Positions 17,239 through 26,604 of a DNA stretch of 64,000 nt are shown here, in pieces. Source of the stretch: a bacterium. Its GTDB lineage: Bacteria > Bacteroidota > Bacteroidia > B-17B0 > Aurantibacillaceae. How positions within the stretch are numbered: position 1 is the first letter of the stretch; every line of letters starts with the position of its first letter. Location of the stretch: contig JAQSCW010000026.1 of assembly GCA_029945625.1 (NCBI GenBank), forward strand, positions 120,475 through 184,474, in the 5' to 3' direction. The notes under the pieces were generated by a model that saw only the letters and a program-made list of their open reading frames with translations, had not been told where the DNA came from and did no database searches. The position numbers and the translations under genes are program-made.

Positions 17239-18941
17239 TGAAAAGCCTCGTACATCCATTGATAACTAAAGGAGTCTTCCGGTTAAACATCAACAGGGTG
17301 ATTGCACTTTTTTTTCTTGCCAACATTACTTTACCGGCACAACAGAACACACATTTTTGCTGGCCAATCGACTCACCTTTTACCATTACGGCAAATTATG
17401 GTGAACTTCGTCCGAATCATTTTCACGCGGGTCTCGATTTTTCAACCAACGGCTTGGTTAATCTTCCGGTGTATGCCGCAGAGGAAGGTTATTTGTCTCG
17501 AATCCGCGTGAGCGCCACGGGCTACGGAAAATGCGTTTACATTACACATCCCGGTGGCAGGGTTACCGTTTACGCCCACCTAAATTCTTTTAGTTTAAAA
17601 TTAGATCGCGAGATTAAAAAAGAGCAGTACACACAGCAAAAAAATGAGATTGATTTTATACCGATTGCCAATACCGTTCTTGTGCGAAAGAATGAGATAA
17701 TTGGCTTATCAGGAAATTCAGGGGGATCTACGGGCCCCCATTTACATTTCGAGGTGCGAGAGGAGGTACGTGACATGCCTGTAAATCCAATGGCTTATTA
17801 TGACGTTCACGATCAAACAGCCCCTCATATCGAACACATCGCATTCTATGATCTTGCCGATACTACCTCACCTCAATTTATTTCCAGCTACAAAGTGAAG
17901 AAGAACACTCTGGATAGTTTCTTCCTCGATGGCGATAAGATCACGTTAGATCACGCCATTATTGGTTTTGCTTTTTCGGGATTTGATCAAACCGCCCTCA
18001 AAGGGAATTCAAACGGGATCTATTCTGCTGAATTGTACCTAAATGGGCGATTGATCTATTCACACGCCATGGATGATATTCCCTTTAGTGAGGGTCGGTA
18101 TGTAAATGAGTTTAGTGAAACCAAGGGAAAAATAAAATTTCAGAAGTGTTTTTTGCCCACACTCTATCCCGAACATTTATACAAATCAATGTTCGACAAA
18201 GGAAGAATCTTGCTGCCCGATACCGGTTTCCAAAGCCTGCAATTAGTGTTAAGGGACGAATCCGGAAATCGTTCTGCATTGAACTTCAACGTAAGAACTC
18301 GCAAGTTTAATTTTTACAGATCTCCTTCTTTTAAAGGGCATAATTTAGTCAACTGCAGCGAACCTACTACTGTCCGTGAAAATGGTTTGGAACTGTTTAC
18401 TCCTGCAAATACCTTGTATAATTCAGTGTCGGTGATTCTTGAAAATACGTTAATCAAGAATAACAAAATAGCAATTCTTCCCCCTTATGTGAATTTGAAT
18501 TCCGCGGCCACCATAGGTTTTCAAGTGCCTCTTAAGTTTAAGGCATGGGCAAGTAAACTTGTTTTAAAAAACTCCTCTTCCGTGACGAATTCACTAATTA
18601 GAAATGATTCCGTATTTTTTATGATCAAGAATTTCGACAGCTATGAACTGCTTATCGATTCAATTCCTCCTTCCGTGAAATCAAAACAAGGATCATTAAA
18701 GAATATGAAACAAGGGGTTTCGAATGCCATTGCATTTCACGTTACCGATAAATTAAGTGGCATTGGTAAATATGACTTGTACCTCAATGAAAAATGGGTA
18801 GTAGCCGAATACGATGCCAAATCAGATCAGATAATTTATTATTACGAGGATGATACCCCTCAGGGACTGCTCAGGTTTAGATTGGAAGTAGAAGATAAAG
18901 CAGGTAACAGAACCACCTTTAACGACTCCAAAAGTCGCTAG
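17238..18941 (+). CDS. M23 family metallopeptidase with long C-terminal beta-rich region
   Basis: 567 aa, exported (hydrophobic residues 19-35). The M23 (lysostaphin/LytM) domain lies at about 45-190 with zinc ligands H63 and D67 in FHAGLD and the H168-L-H170 pair in GPHLHFEVRE, so an active endopeptidase cutting peptidoglycan cross-bridges is expected. An insert at about 115-150 separates the YAHLNSF strand from the GLSGNSGG turn. The remaining ~370 residues are beta-rich, with a late DKLSGIGKYDLYLNEKW stretch like a bacterial Ig-type fold; its role is unknown. The gene starts inside the stop of the O-antigen ligase-like gene and its 3' end overlaps the convergent wbqC-like gene. Confidence 0.88.
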   Translation: MKSLVHPLITKGVFRLNINRVIALFFLANITLPAQQNTHFCWPIDSPFTITANYGELRPNHFHAGLDFSTNGLVNLPVYAAEEGYLSRIRVSATGYGKCVYITHPGGRVTVYAHLNSFSLKLDREIKKEQYTQQKNEIDFIPIANTVLVRKNEIIGLSGNSGGSTGPHLHFEVREEVRDMPVNPMAYYDVHDQTAPHIEHIAFYDLADTTSPQFISSYKVKKNTLDSFFLDGDKITLDHAIIGFAFSGFDQTALKGNSNGIYSAELYLNGRLIYSHAMDDIPFSEGRYVNEFSETKGKIKFQKCFLPTLYPEHLYKSMFDKGRILLPDTGFQSLQLVLRDESGNRSALNFNVRTRKFNFYRSPSFKGHNLVNCSEPTTVRENGLELFTPANTLYNSVSVILENTLIKNNKIAILPPYVNLNSAATIGFQVPLKFKAWASKLVLKNSSSVTNSLIRNDSVFFMIKNFDSYELLIDSIPPSVKSKQGSLKNMKQGVSNAIAFHVTDKLSGIGKYDLYLNEKWVVAEYDAKSDQIIYYYEDDTPQGLLRFRLEVEDKAGNRTTFNDSKSR

Positions 18942-19579
18942 GGTCTCATCGCTGAAGGGCTTTTCAAATAATTTACGGTCTCCAGACCCGTATTAAATAA
19001 GAGGTCCAGAATGCTGAGATTTGGCATAAATGGAAATTTACTTCCGAAAGTTTGATAGTACCCGTTTTGCAATTGAGCATTCACACGTGCATCCAATCTG
19101 AAATCAAGTTTTGGGTGAATCAAATCTCTTGCATCCGATCCTTCGACTATTTTGGTTTCGTAGTTAGTACTAAATTGAATTTCTTTTTTCAATTTAAGTA
19201 GTTTTAGAATAACCAGTAGTTGTTGCCTGTTATACTCCAATAAGGAAGGAAAAAGTTGTGTGTAAAAAGTGTTAATATCATCTTCAAAAAAATCGAAATA
19301 AGGTGAATTTTTATAAGCACTGGTGAGTGCTCGCCAGTGATTTTGTTGCCAGGGCATTTGATAAGAGATCTCAACGTCTTTCACCAAGATTTTAGGTGCT
19401 CTGTTAATAACTGGAACCGAGAGGTCAAGCACGCCGTTGGCGGAAAGAATCTGCGTTCTGTTCCTGAAACTTTGTTTTTGGTAATGATCCATTTGTTCGA
19501 TCACAACCTTCTCAGAATTGATTATGTAATAAAAATAGTGGAGATTAGGCCAGTAGGCCGAAGAGAGAAGGCAATTCAT
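18938..19579 (-). CDS. WbqC family protein
   Basis: 213 aa, soluble. The N-terminal LLSSAYWPNLHYFYYIINSE and the central PWQQNHWRALTSAYKNSPYF are hallmarks of the WbqC family, a group found in O-antigen and other polysaccharide loci whose biochemical role is not established. A link to glycan biosynthesis fits the neighbouring genes. The 3' end overlaps the convergent M23 gene by four bases (18938-18941), and its start overlaps the stop of the upstream signal peptidase paralogue (19576-19579), so it is the last gene of a lepB / paralogue / wbqC operon. Confidence 0.88.
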   Translation of the reverse strand: MNCLLSSAYWPNLHYFYYIINSEKVVIEQMDHYQKQSFRNRTQILSANGVLDLSVPVINRAPKILVKDVEISYQMPWQQNHWRALTSAYKNSPYFDFFEDDINTFYTQLFPSLLEYNRQQLLVILKLLKLKKEIQFSTNYETKIVEGSDARDLIHPKLDFRLDARVNAQLQNGYYQTFGSKFPFMPNLSILDLLFNTGLETVNYLKSPSAMRP

Positions 19580-20433
19580 TGCGCACGTCTGATGGGGTAA
19601 ATTATCTTACCCAAAATCTGACTTTCGGGAAGGAACCCCCATGTTCTCGAATCAATGGCATTGTCGCGGTTATCGCCCAACACAAAATAGTAATTCTTTT
19701 TTACCACATACGTATGACACAGTTCTCCATTAATAAATATACTATCTCGTTTTACCTCGAGATTATTTTTTTCATAGTCGTGAATTATTCCGGAGTAAAG
19801 TTGAATACTCACGGTGTCAAGCGCGAGGGTATCATTGATCTTGGGCAGGTACAGTTTCCCATAATGATCGAGGTTCCAGGGATAATGTGGGCTGTAAGGA
19901 AAACAATTTTCATCGGGTGTATTCGATTTTTCTGATTTTCGCTCGATCGACACAATCATGGAGTCGCTTTTTATTGACTCGTATTCGGTCCGCGTTAAGG
20001 CAAAACTGTAATCTAATTTATCGGATATTTCTCCACCTTCAGTTAAATTATATCTTGCGCAAAAAGCACTGTCCAATTTGCCTTTGGCTTTTAAAAAATA
20101 ATTGTGTTTCACACCCGCATTTCGGTCGAGGTATTTCCCATTCACGTACACCACCTTATCAGTTATAATTAATGTATCTCCCGGCAAGGCCACAACACGC
20201 TGCAAGAGAAAGGTCTTGGTCAAGACTGAATCGGGTGATGGAAATTCAAAATACACCACATCATTTACCGCATAAAAATTGAGAAGTTTTTTGATAACAA
20301 CGGCATCTCCGTATTTGTAATTGGCAAGCATGTCGCTGCTATTTACACGTTTCACATCAAAGGCAAAACCTTTCAAAAAAAGAAAGATCACTAAAGCAAT
20401 GCAGGCACTTACTAGCCAGCTTACCTGCTTCAA
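19576..20433 (-). CDS. Signal peptidase I paralogue lacking both catalytic residues
   Basis: 285 aa with one N-terminal membrane segment (8-22) and the S26 fold, including LQRVVALPGDTL, VYVNGKYLD and the late FVLGDNRDNAIDSRTWGFLPE box. Aligned on the conserved Gly-Asp that follows the nucleophile, the catalytic Ser is Asp34 (codon at 20332-20334, in VNSSDML). The general-base Lys is Gln78 (codon at 20200-20202, in LLQRVV). Both codons are plain in the DNA and the frame is intact, so this looks like a maintained pseudoenzyme rather than a decayed gene. It lies 17 bp downstream of the intact lepB on the same transcript. Regulation, substrate binding or scaffolding are possible roles. Confidence 0.87.
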   Translation of the reverse strand: MKQVSWLVSACIALVIFLFLKGFAFDVKRVNSSDMLANYKYGDAVVIKKLLNFYAVNDVVYFEFPSPDSVLTKTFLLQRVVALPGDTLIITDKVVYVNGKYLDRNAGVKHNYFLKAKGKLDSAFCARYNLTEGGEISDKLDYSFALTRTEYESIKSDSMIVSIERKSEKSNTPDENCFPYSPHYPWNLDHYGKLYLPKINDTLALDTVSIQLYSGIIHDYEKNNLEVKRDSIFINGELCHTYVVKKNYYFVLGDNRDNAIDSRTWGFLPESQILGKIIYPIRRAQ

Positions 20434-20450
20434 ACGACCATAAATATTTA

Positions 20451-22238
20451 TTATTTGTTTGATGCTTTTTGTAATTTCAATTTACGCCGGTGATTCCATT
20501 TTGAATAACCCCAGATGCCGAAGATCGTAAGGAGAAAAGGGATCTTAATTGAATGCAATTTCCCGTCTTCCACATAGCACAAAAAACGTTCCCAGCGGAA
20601 TTTTCCGTTTTTGCTATTCTTGAACAAAGAACCCACTACCGATTTGCCACTAATAGGATTGTTATCGGCATACTTCATACTAAACCATACAAAGAATGGG
20701 GAACCCACCACGTGGTCGTAAGGCACAAAACCCCAACTCCGACTGTCGGCACTGTTATGACGGTTGTCGCCCATCATAAAATAGTAATCTTGTTTAAATG
20801 TATAACTGCTAATGGCTTGTCCATCATACAACACCTTTCCGTTCATTGCCACCACCTCGTGAATACCGTCGTCGTAAGTGTTCATGATCTTCTGATACAA
20901 ACACAAATTATGGGTGTCAATGGGTAACGTCATTCCCGCTTTTGGAATTTGTAAGGGACCAAAGTTGTCGTTGTTCCAGGAGTAAACAGGATTGTGCGGA
21001 AACACACGGTAATCGTAGTAATTAAGAGGTTCCGTTTTTTTGGATACCGTGTAAACTCCCGGAATCATTTTCACTTTTTCGGCAACATCTACCGGCATGT
21101 TGAGATCATAATAACACGTATCGGCACTTTCTCCAACTTTCCCGGCTTCCGACACATAAATATCAAGTTCATCCAATAATCTGAAATTACTTAGGGCATG
21201 CGTGTTTTCCGCAGTTACCGAATTCTCTCCAAAAATAGTGCCGTTCGTTCTTACCACATACCGGTGCTGCGCATGTTCGGGCATCACTTGTTCTTTGTTA
21301 TTTATGAAAACGCTGCCGCTTCGTACTTCGAATTTATCGCCGGCAATTCCCACACAACGTTTCACGTAATGATCACGTTTATCAACCGGACGGGCCACAA
21401 TGTTGCCGTATGGTTTTTCGGGACCATTAATCTGTTTCCAAGCTTCTCCCTGATAATACGCATCGGGTTGTTTGCCGCTGTCATAACCTTTTATAGTTTG
21501 TGCTTCATCACGAACAATTTGATAATAACTGCTGTTTTGATGACTCAACAACACCGTGTCGCCATCCGGGTAATTGAAAACCACAATCTGATTATTTTTT
21601 ACATGACCAAAACCTGGTAACCTAAAGTAAGGCAACTTAATCCACTCCAAATACGACTTCCTAGTTTCACTAAATGGCAGGGTGTGATGTGCAAACGGAA
21701 AAGACAAGGGTGTTTGAGGAATCTTAGGTCCATACGCAAATTTATTCACGAATAAAAAGTCACCCACCATCAACGATTTTTCCAAGGAGGAAGTGGGGAT
21801 GGTAAATGCCTCAATAAAATAGCCACGAATAATGGAAGCGGCAATCACGGCAAAAATGATGGGATCAACCCAGTTTTTTATGAATTTATTGGGCTCCAGC
21901 TTGTATTTACTTAAACCCGAAAATTTTGCAGCAGGGTCGTAACCTATCTTCACAAACGAAATATAGGGGAGTACAATGGCAAGAAACATGTCGCTATTGC
22001 TTAATTTATTAAAAGCACGGGCCACGTTAAATCCATACACACCATACATGATGATGTTAACTCCTGGTACAACCATGATTAAACACCACCACCAGGGCTT
22101 TTCAAGCAACTTTGCGAGAATGTAAAAATTATAAATAGGCACCCAGGCTTTCCAACCCTCGGCCCCGGCCTTCACAAAGAGTTTACTAAGTCCGAAAAAA
22201 GAAGCTAAAACTAAAACTAAAAAGATGTAATTTCCCAT
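20451..22238 (-). CDS. lepB: Signal peptidase I (long Bacteroidota form)
   Basis: Membrane-bound leader peptidase that releases exported proteins from their signal peptides. Its 595 aa are longer than the classical enzyme: residues 1-100 form an extra multi-helix membrane domain (DUF5684-like) ahead of the usual anchor at about 126-146. The catalytic Ser is S151 in IPTSSLEKS and the catalytic Lys is K293 in YVKRCVGIAGD. A large insert (about 300-500) separates these from the GDNRHNSADSRSWGFVP box. It is the first gene of a three-gene operon with the inactive paralogue and the wbqC-like gene, and is divergent from thrS. Confidence 0.95.
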   Translation of the reverse strand: MGNYIFLVLVLASFFGLSKLFVKAGAEGWKAWVPIYNFYILAKLLEKPWWWCLIMVVPGVNIIMYGVYGFNVARAFNKLSNSDMFLAIVLPYISFVKIGYDPAAKFSGLSKYKLEPNKFIKNWVDPIIFAVIAASIIRGYFIEAFTIPTSSLEKSLMVGDFLFVNKFAYGPKIPQTPLSFPFAHHTLPFSETRKSYLEWIKLPYFRLPGFGHVKNNQIVVFNYPDGDTVLLSHQNSSYYQIVRDEAQTIKGYDSGKQPDAYYQGEAWKQINGPEKPYGNIVARPVDKRDHYVKRCVGIAGDKFEVRSGSVFINNKEQVMPEHAQHRYVVRTNGTIFGENSVTAENTHALSNFRLLDELDIYVSEAGKVGESADTCYYDLNMPVDVAEKVKMIPGVYTVSKKTEPLNYYDYRVFPHNPVYSWNNDNFGPLQIPKAGMTLPIDTHNLCLYQKIMNTYDDGIHEVVAMNGKVLYDGQAISSYTFKQDYYFMMGDNRHNSADSRSWGFVPYDHVVGSPFFVWFSMKYADNNPISGKSVVGSLFKNSKNGKFRWERFLCYVEDGKLHSIKIPFLLTIFGIWGYSKWNHRRKLKLQKASNK

Positions 22239-22380
22239 AAAATGTAAAGCGTGAAGATATGTAAATTAAATAAATCAAAAACGTGTGAGTTTTTACCACA
22301 TTGTGTTTGCTCCTGTTAATATTTGTTAGGGTAGAGCGCCCGTTTTCGACCTCAGCCTAAAGGGCCTTTTAAACGGTATT

Positions 22381-22414
22381 TTTGCTGTTCATCCAAAAAT
22401 AAATTCTATCTTTA
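22381..22414 (+). promoter_or_regulatory. Candidate thrS promoter
   Basis: TTTG at 22381-22384 is followed after 22 bp by TATCTTTA at 22407-22414, close to the Bacteroidota consensus TTTG-N19-22-TAnnTTTG. The transcript would begin about 38 nt before the thrS ATG, and the leader contains a small cctac/gtagg stem (22430-22434 with 22442-22446) that could matter for translation. Confidence 0.5.
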
Positions 22415-22459
22415 CTCTCGAAAAATAAACCTACGTTGTTGGTAGGTATATAAAACAAT

Positions 22460-24412
22460 ATGATAAAAATTACACTCCCCGATGGTTCTGTTCGTGAATA
22501 TGAAAAAGGAACAACATCTCTGCAGGTTGCACAAAGCATCAGCGAAGGCTTAGCGCGTAACGTTTTAGCTTCTCAGGTAAATAATGAAGTATGGGATGCC
22601 AATCGGCCCATTAACGCCGATGCTTCTCTGAATTTATTAACGTGGAACGATCCTCTGGGAAAAAACACCTTGTGGCATTCGTCTGCCCATATCATGGCCG
22701 AAGCTTTGGAAGCGCTCTATCCGGGCGTAAAATTCTGGGTGGGTCCGCCGCTTGAAAATGGTTTTTACTACGATGTGGACCTCAATGGTCAAACAATTAC
22801 TCCTGCCGATTTCGAAAAAATAGAGCAAAAAATGTTGGAACTTGCCAAACAAGCCAATTCCTATGTTCGCAAAGAAATATCTAAAAGTGATGCCATTGCT
22901 TATTTTAAAGAAAAGGGCGATGAATATAAATTAGATCTGCTGGAACGTTTGGACGATGGCAACATCACGCTCTACTCACAAGGAAATTTTACCGACCTCT
23001 GCCGTGGCCCGCATATCCCCAATACCGGCTTCATTAAAGCTGCAAAAATATTAAACATTGCAGGTGCCTATTGGAAAGGTGACGAAAAAAATAAGATGCT
23101 TACCCGCGTGTACGGCATTGCTTTTCCCAAAGACAAAGAACTGAAAGAATACCTCACCATGCTGGAGGAAGCGAAAAAACGCGACCACCGCAAATTGGGG
23201 AAAGAATTGGAATTGTTTACATTTTCCGAAAAAGTGGGAATGGGGTTACCGCTCTGGCTTCCAAAAGGAGCTATGCTGCGCGAACGTTTGATCCAATTTC
23301 TTCAGAAAGCCCAAACAAAAGCAGGCTATCTACCGGTGGTAACACCACATATTGCGCTAAAAGAATTATACGTCTGCTCAGGTCACTACGAGAAATATGG
23401 CAAGGATTCTTTTCAACCCATAAAAACACCCCAAGAGGGAGAAGAATTTTTCCTCAAACCAATGAATTGCCCGCACCACTGCGAAATTTATAAGTCCTCC
23501 CCAAAATCGTATAAGGACCTTCCGGTGCGCTATGCCGAGTTCGGCACTGTGTACCGTTACGAACAGCATGGCGAATTGCACGGCTTAACCCGCGTGCGTG
23601 GCTTTACCCAGGATGATGCACACCTTTTTGTGCGTCCCGACCAGGTAAAAGAAGAATTTTGCAAAGTAATTGACCTCGTGTTGTACGTTTTTAATGCCCT
23701 CGATTTTAAAGATTACACCGCTCAGATCTCCCTGCGTGATCCCGAAAACAGTGCAAAATACATTGGTTCCGACGAAAACTGGATCCTTGCCGAGAAAGCC
23801 ATTATTGAATCGGCCGCTGAAAAAGGGCTGAAAACAGTGGTGGAATTAGGGGAAGCCGCCTTTTACGGACCGAAATTAGATTTTATGGTGAAAGATGCCA
23901 TTGGAAGAAAATGGCAACTGGGAACCATTCAGGTTGATTACAACTTGCCCGAACGTTTTGAATTAGAGTATACAGGCAGTGATAATCAAAAGCACCGTCC
24001 CGTAATGATCCACCGTGCGCCATTCGGCAGTCTCGAAAGGTTTATTGCGGTATTGATCGAACATTGCGGAGGAAATTTCCCGCTTTGGCTCACACCCGAT
24101 CAGGTGGCCATACTGCCCATTTCCGAAAAATATAACGAATACGCCCAAAATGTATTAAATTTATTGAGTAATTTTGATGTTCGTGGATTTGTGGATGATA
24201 GAAATGAGAAAATAGGGAAGAAAATCCGCGACAATGAAATAAAAAAGATTCCGTTTATGTTGGTGGTGGGTGAGAAAGAGGAAGCTGAAAATACAATTGC
24301 GGTGAGAGCAAGAGGAAAAGGCGATATCGGCTCCTTCAGCGTTAAAGATTTTGCAGCCTATGTTGAGGAACTAATTGCCGGTGATTTTGCACAGAAATCA
24401 GTGCCGGAATAA
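22460..24412 (+). CDS. thrS: Threonyl-tRNA synthetase
   Basis: Class II synthetase charging tRNA-Thr. It has 650 aa, full length. Domains in order: TGS (1-60, [16 protein letters not shown]), the editing domain (about 65-240, with [11 protein letters not shown] and the [11 protein letters not shown] motif), the catalytic core (about 265-540, with [14 protein letters not shown] supplying the zinc-binding Cys, and the class II motif 2 [19 protein letters not shown]), and the anticodon-binding domain (about 545-645). The ATG at 22460 gives the standard TGS start. It forms a two-gene unit with infC, which begins 62 bp after its stop. Confidence 0.98.
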   Translation: MIKITLPDGSVREYEKGTTSLQVAQSISEGLARNVLASQVNNEVWDANRPINADASLNLLTWNDPLGKNTLWHSSAHIMAEALEALYPGVKFWVGPPLENGFYYDVDLNGQTITPADFEKIEQKMLELAKQANSYVRKEISKSDAIAYFKEKGDEYKLDLLERLDDGNITLYSQGNFTDLCRGPHIPNTGFIKAAKILNIAGAYWKGDEKNKMLTRVYGIAFPKDKELKEYLTMLEEAKKRDHRKLGKELELFTFSEKVGMGLPLWLPKGAMLRERLIQFLQKAQTKAGYLPVVTPHIALKELYVCSGHYEKYGKDSFQPIKTPQEGEEFFLKPMNCPHHCEIYKSSPKSYKDLPVRYAEFGTVYRYEQHGELHGLTRVRGFTQDDAHLFVRPDQVKEEFCKVIDLVLYVFNALDFKDYTAQISLRDPENSAKYIGSDENWILAEKAIIESAAEKGLKTVVELGEAAFYGPKLDFMVKDAIGRKWQLGTIQVDYNLPERFELEYTGSDNQKHRPVMIHRAPFGSLERFIAVLIEHCGGNFPLWLTPDQVAILPISEKYNEYAQNVLNLLSNFDVRGFVDDRNEKIGKKIRDNEIKKIPFMLVVGEKEEAENTIAVRARGKGDIGSFSVKDFAAYVEELIAGDFAQKSVPE

Positions 24413-24462
24413 AAAAAAACAAATAATAATTAATAGAATAATTACACAGTAGAGTTAAAAAA

Positions 24463-24477
24463 GCGGAGGTCACTATC
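24463..24477 (+). promoter_or_regulatory. Shine-Dalgarno and probable ATC start codon of infC
   Basis: GCGGAGG at 24463-24469 is followed after 5 nt by ATC at 24475, in frame with infC. A strong Shine-Dalgarno is unusual in this window, and a rare AUU/AUC-type start is the known autoregulatory feature of infC in other bacteria. Confidence 0.7.
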
Positions 24478-25125
24478 AATCAAAAGAAACCATTTATTCC
24501 AAAAACAAACAAACCCGGACCACCAACAACTACAGGAACGGGATCTTCAACAGGTGATAAGCCGGTGTTTAAACAACCCAGAGGCTTAAAAGCCGGATTC
24601 AGACGTCCGGGCGTTAAAGAAGAACTTCATAAAGTAAATAACCGTATTAACTCGCCGCAAGTGCGCGTGGTAGGTGATGATATTGAGGCAGGAGTTTATC
24701 CCATTGCGAGAGCACTTGAAATGGCCCGCGAAAAGGGTCTAGACCTGGTTGAAATTGCACCGAACGTTGATCCTCCTGTATGTAAGATTATCGATTACGG
24801 TAAATTCCTTTACGAGCAAAAGAAAAAAGCCAAGGAAATAAAGGCCAAAGCTGCTAAAATTGTGGTGAAAGACATTCGATTTGGACCTCATACCGATGAT
24901 CATGATTTTAATTTCAAAAAGAACCATGCCATCAAATTCCTTCAGGAAGGATGTAAAGTTAAAGCGTATGTGTTTTTCCGTGGAAGAGAAATTGTTTTTA
25001 AGGTGCAAGGTGAAATCTTGCTACTTCGTTTCGCGAATGAACTTGAAGAATGGGGTAAGGCCGAGCAATTACCAACTTTGGAAGGCAAGAAGATGCTCAT
25101 GCTGATTGGACCACGAAAAAAATAA
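24475..25125 (+). CDS. infC: Translation initiation factor IF-3
   Basis: IF-3 binds the 30S subunit, discriminates the initiator tRNA and start codon, and prevents 50S joining. The protein carries the N-domain ([21 protein letters not shown]), the linker lysine-rich helix ([18 protein letters not shown]) and the C-domain ([17 protein letters not shown] ... [10 protein letters not shown]). The first conventional start is GTG 24565, but the frame is open back to 24442 and an ATC at 24475 lies behind a good Shine-Dalgarno. Starting there gives 216 aa with a Pro/Thr/Lys-rich, probably disordered N-terminal tail ([16 protein letters not shown]). An ATC start would permit self-regulation by IF-3. 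A terminator follows within 25 bp. Confidence 0.93.
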   Translation: MNQKKPFIPKTNKPGPPTTTGTGSSTGDKPVFKQPRGLKAGFRRPGVKEELHKVNNRINSPQVRVVGDDIEAGVYPIARALEMAREKGLDLVEIAPNVDPPVCKIIDYGKFLYEQKKKAKEIKAKAAKIVVKDIRFGPHTDDHDFNFKKNHAIKFLQEGCKVKAYVFFRGREIVFKVQGEILLLRFANELEEWGKAEQLPTLEGKKMLMLIGPRKK

Positions 25126-25146
25126 GATTAATAATCAATATGTATA

Positions 25147-25179
25147 AAAAATGGCCGGACGTATTATCCGGCCATTTTT
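25147..25179 (+). terminator. Intrinsic terminator after infC
   Basis: A perfect 13-bp stem, aaaaatggccgga (25147-25159) with tccggccattttt (25167-25179), and a 7-nt loop, ending in a T-run. The GC-rich core and symmetrical A/T ends would also allow termination from the other strand. Confidence 0.92.
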
Positions 25180-25332
25180 GCATTGTTTAAAGAGATAGAA
25201 TCGTGCAGGCAGATTGAGAGCCCTTTTTGGGTAGGTATACGCGGCACGTGTCTGCTTCTTATTTCTGCTAACTTATTAAAAGGGAGGACAGCTCAGGGAC
25301 TCCTTTTTTCAATTCCACTTTTTGATTTGAGT

Positions 25333-26604
25333 CTATCTTGCGATCACAAATCTGCGAGTGATAGTTTCTGAGTTTTTGTTTCGAAGCTGAAGGGAATAGA
25401 TGCCGGGTGAAAGATCGGAAATATTTATTTTCGCGGAGTTATCTTTGAATGATAATTCTTCTTCCTTGATGAGCCAACCGAGGTTGTTATAAACAACAAA
25501 AGTTCTAAACTCTGCAAAAAATTGGGGATTGAATATTTTTAGCTCAATGAAGTCTAAAGCTGGTTGTGGGAAGACGCCTAATTCATCATTGAGCATTTTT
25601 AATTTTGCCAAGCCAACTAAATTCATGTGCACTACGACTGAATCCCATTTTGGACCACTGCACCAAAGCTGTTGACGCACAACATAAGTTGTAGTAACGA
25701 CCGGCTTTACCCATAAACCCGCAACAGTGGCAATAGGAGTGGCCGTGTTAGGTAATCTATACCACTGACAAGCTTCATCAATACCAACATCTGGTTGGCG
25801 GCCTAAGAAAGCACTGTCACCAAGAGCTACTGAAGCATCTTGACCAGCATATGCCGGTAGATCAAGATCAACTACACTTACATCATCTATGTAAATATCA
25901 TTTGACATTGTAGTCAAAGTTGGAGAATTAATTAAAAGTGTGTTAGTTGCTGCATTGCTCTTAAAATTACCGAGCATCAAATACTTTTCTGATCCAGTAG
26001 CGACAAAAGTACCGATAATGGGAATCCAATTTAGTGTGTCGGTTACAATACCAAATGTATTAGAAATCTGTGGGCTAAGATATACCAGTGGGATGTCGCA
26101 CTTTGTGATTGTGTCGAGCATACTATCTCCAAAATACATTTGGTAATTTTCTATTGCCACCAGATTATTATTGGTATTTACCACATGTAACTTTGCACAA
26201 TATGTCTTTCCAGCACTTAAAGACCCTTTAAGTTTATTCCTGGGATACCCTCTTAATAAGCATGTGCAGTAGAAGTCAGAAATAATGAAATTGTTTCCGC
26301 TCCTAGGAAATTGAAAGCCGTAGGATGAGTATGGAGCAGAATTAAGTGGTGGTAGGCTACTCAGTAACATATATGAATATGCGGTGCTGTTTATTGGTCC
26401 CCAGTATGCAGCACCCGCAAAAGGATTTACCGTAGCAGTTGGTGTTATTTCTTCAAAACTCGGGTTGTTTACATAATTTGCAATCTGTGCCCCAGCGGGC
26501 AATGAAACCAACAACAGGAAGACAATCAATGACTGATATGTGTACGGAATGCGAAACCGCTTTCCGTCAGCGAGCAATGAGTAGTTTTTTGGTGGTGCTT
26601 TCAT
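25333..26604 (-). CDS. Secreted protein with T9SS type A sorting domain
   Basis: Counting from ATG 26604 the protein has 423 aa. An in-frame ATG at 26625 is the alternative; the shorter start is nearer the hydrophobic core (LIVFLLLVSLPAGAQ) and overlaps less with the upstream remnant. After the signal peptide the sequence runs NYVNNPSFEEITP..., a galactose-binding/CBM-like opening seen in many T9SS cargo proteins. About 265-340 resembles an Ig-like domain (AGQDASVALGDSAFLG). The last ~75 residues (LGVFPQPALDFIELKI ... SPGIYSLQLRNKNSETITRRFV) are the sorting domain. The cargo function is unknown. Its 5' end overlaps the 3' end of the remnant gene upstream. Confidence 0.82.
   Translation of the reverse strand: MKAPPKNYSLLADGKRFRIPYTYQSLIVFLLLVSLPAGAQIANYVNNPSFEEITPTATVNPFAGAAYWGPINSTAYSYMLLSSLPPLNSAPYSSYGFQFPRSGNNFIISDFYCTCLLRGYPRNKLKGSLSAGKTYCAKLHVVNTNNNLVAIENYQMYFGDSMLDTITKCDIPLVYLSPQISNTFGIVTDTLNWIPIIGTFVATGSEKYLMLGNFKSNAATNTLLINSPTLTTMSNDIYIDDVSVVDLDLPAYAGQDASVALGDSAFLGRQPDVGIDEACQWYRLPNTATPIATVAGLWVKPVVTTTYVVRQQLWCSGPKWDSVVVHMNLVGLAKLKMLNDELGVFPQPALDFIELKIFNPQFFAEFRTFVVYNNLGWLIKEEELSFKDNSAKINISDLSPGIYSLQLRNKNSETITRRFVIAR

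Noticed and set aside
22325..22370. tRNA-like stretch upstream of thrS
   Set aside because: gggtagagcgcccg and gacctcagcctaaagggcc do not fold into a cloverleaf with a T-loop; no CCA-type end.
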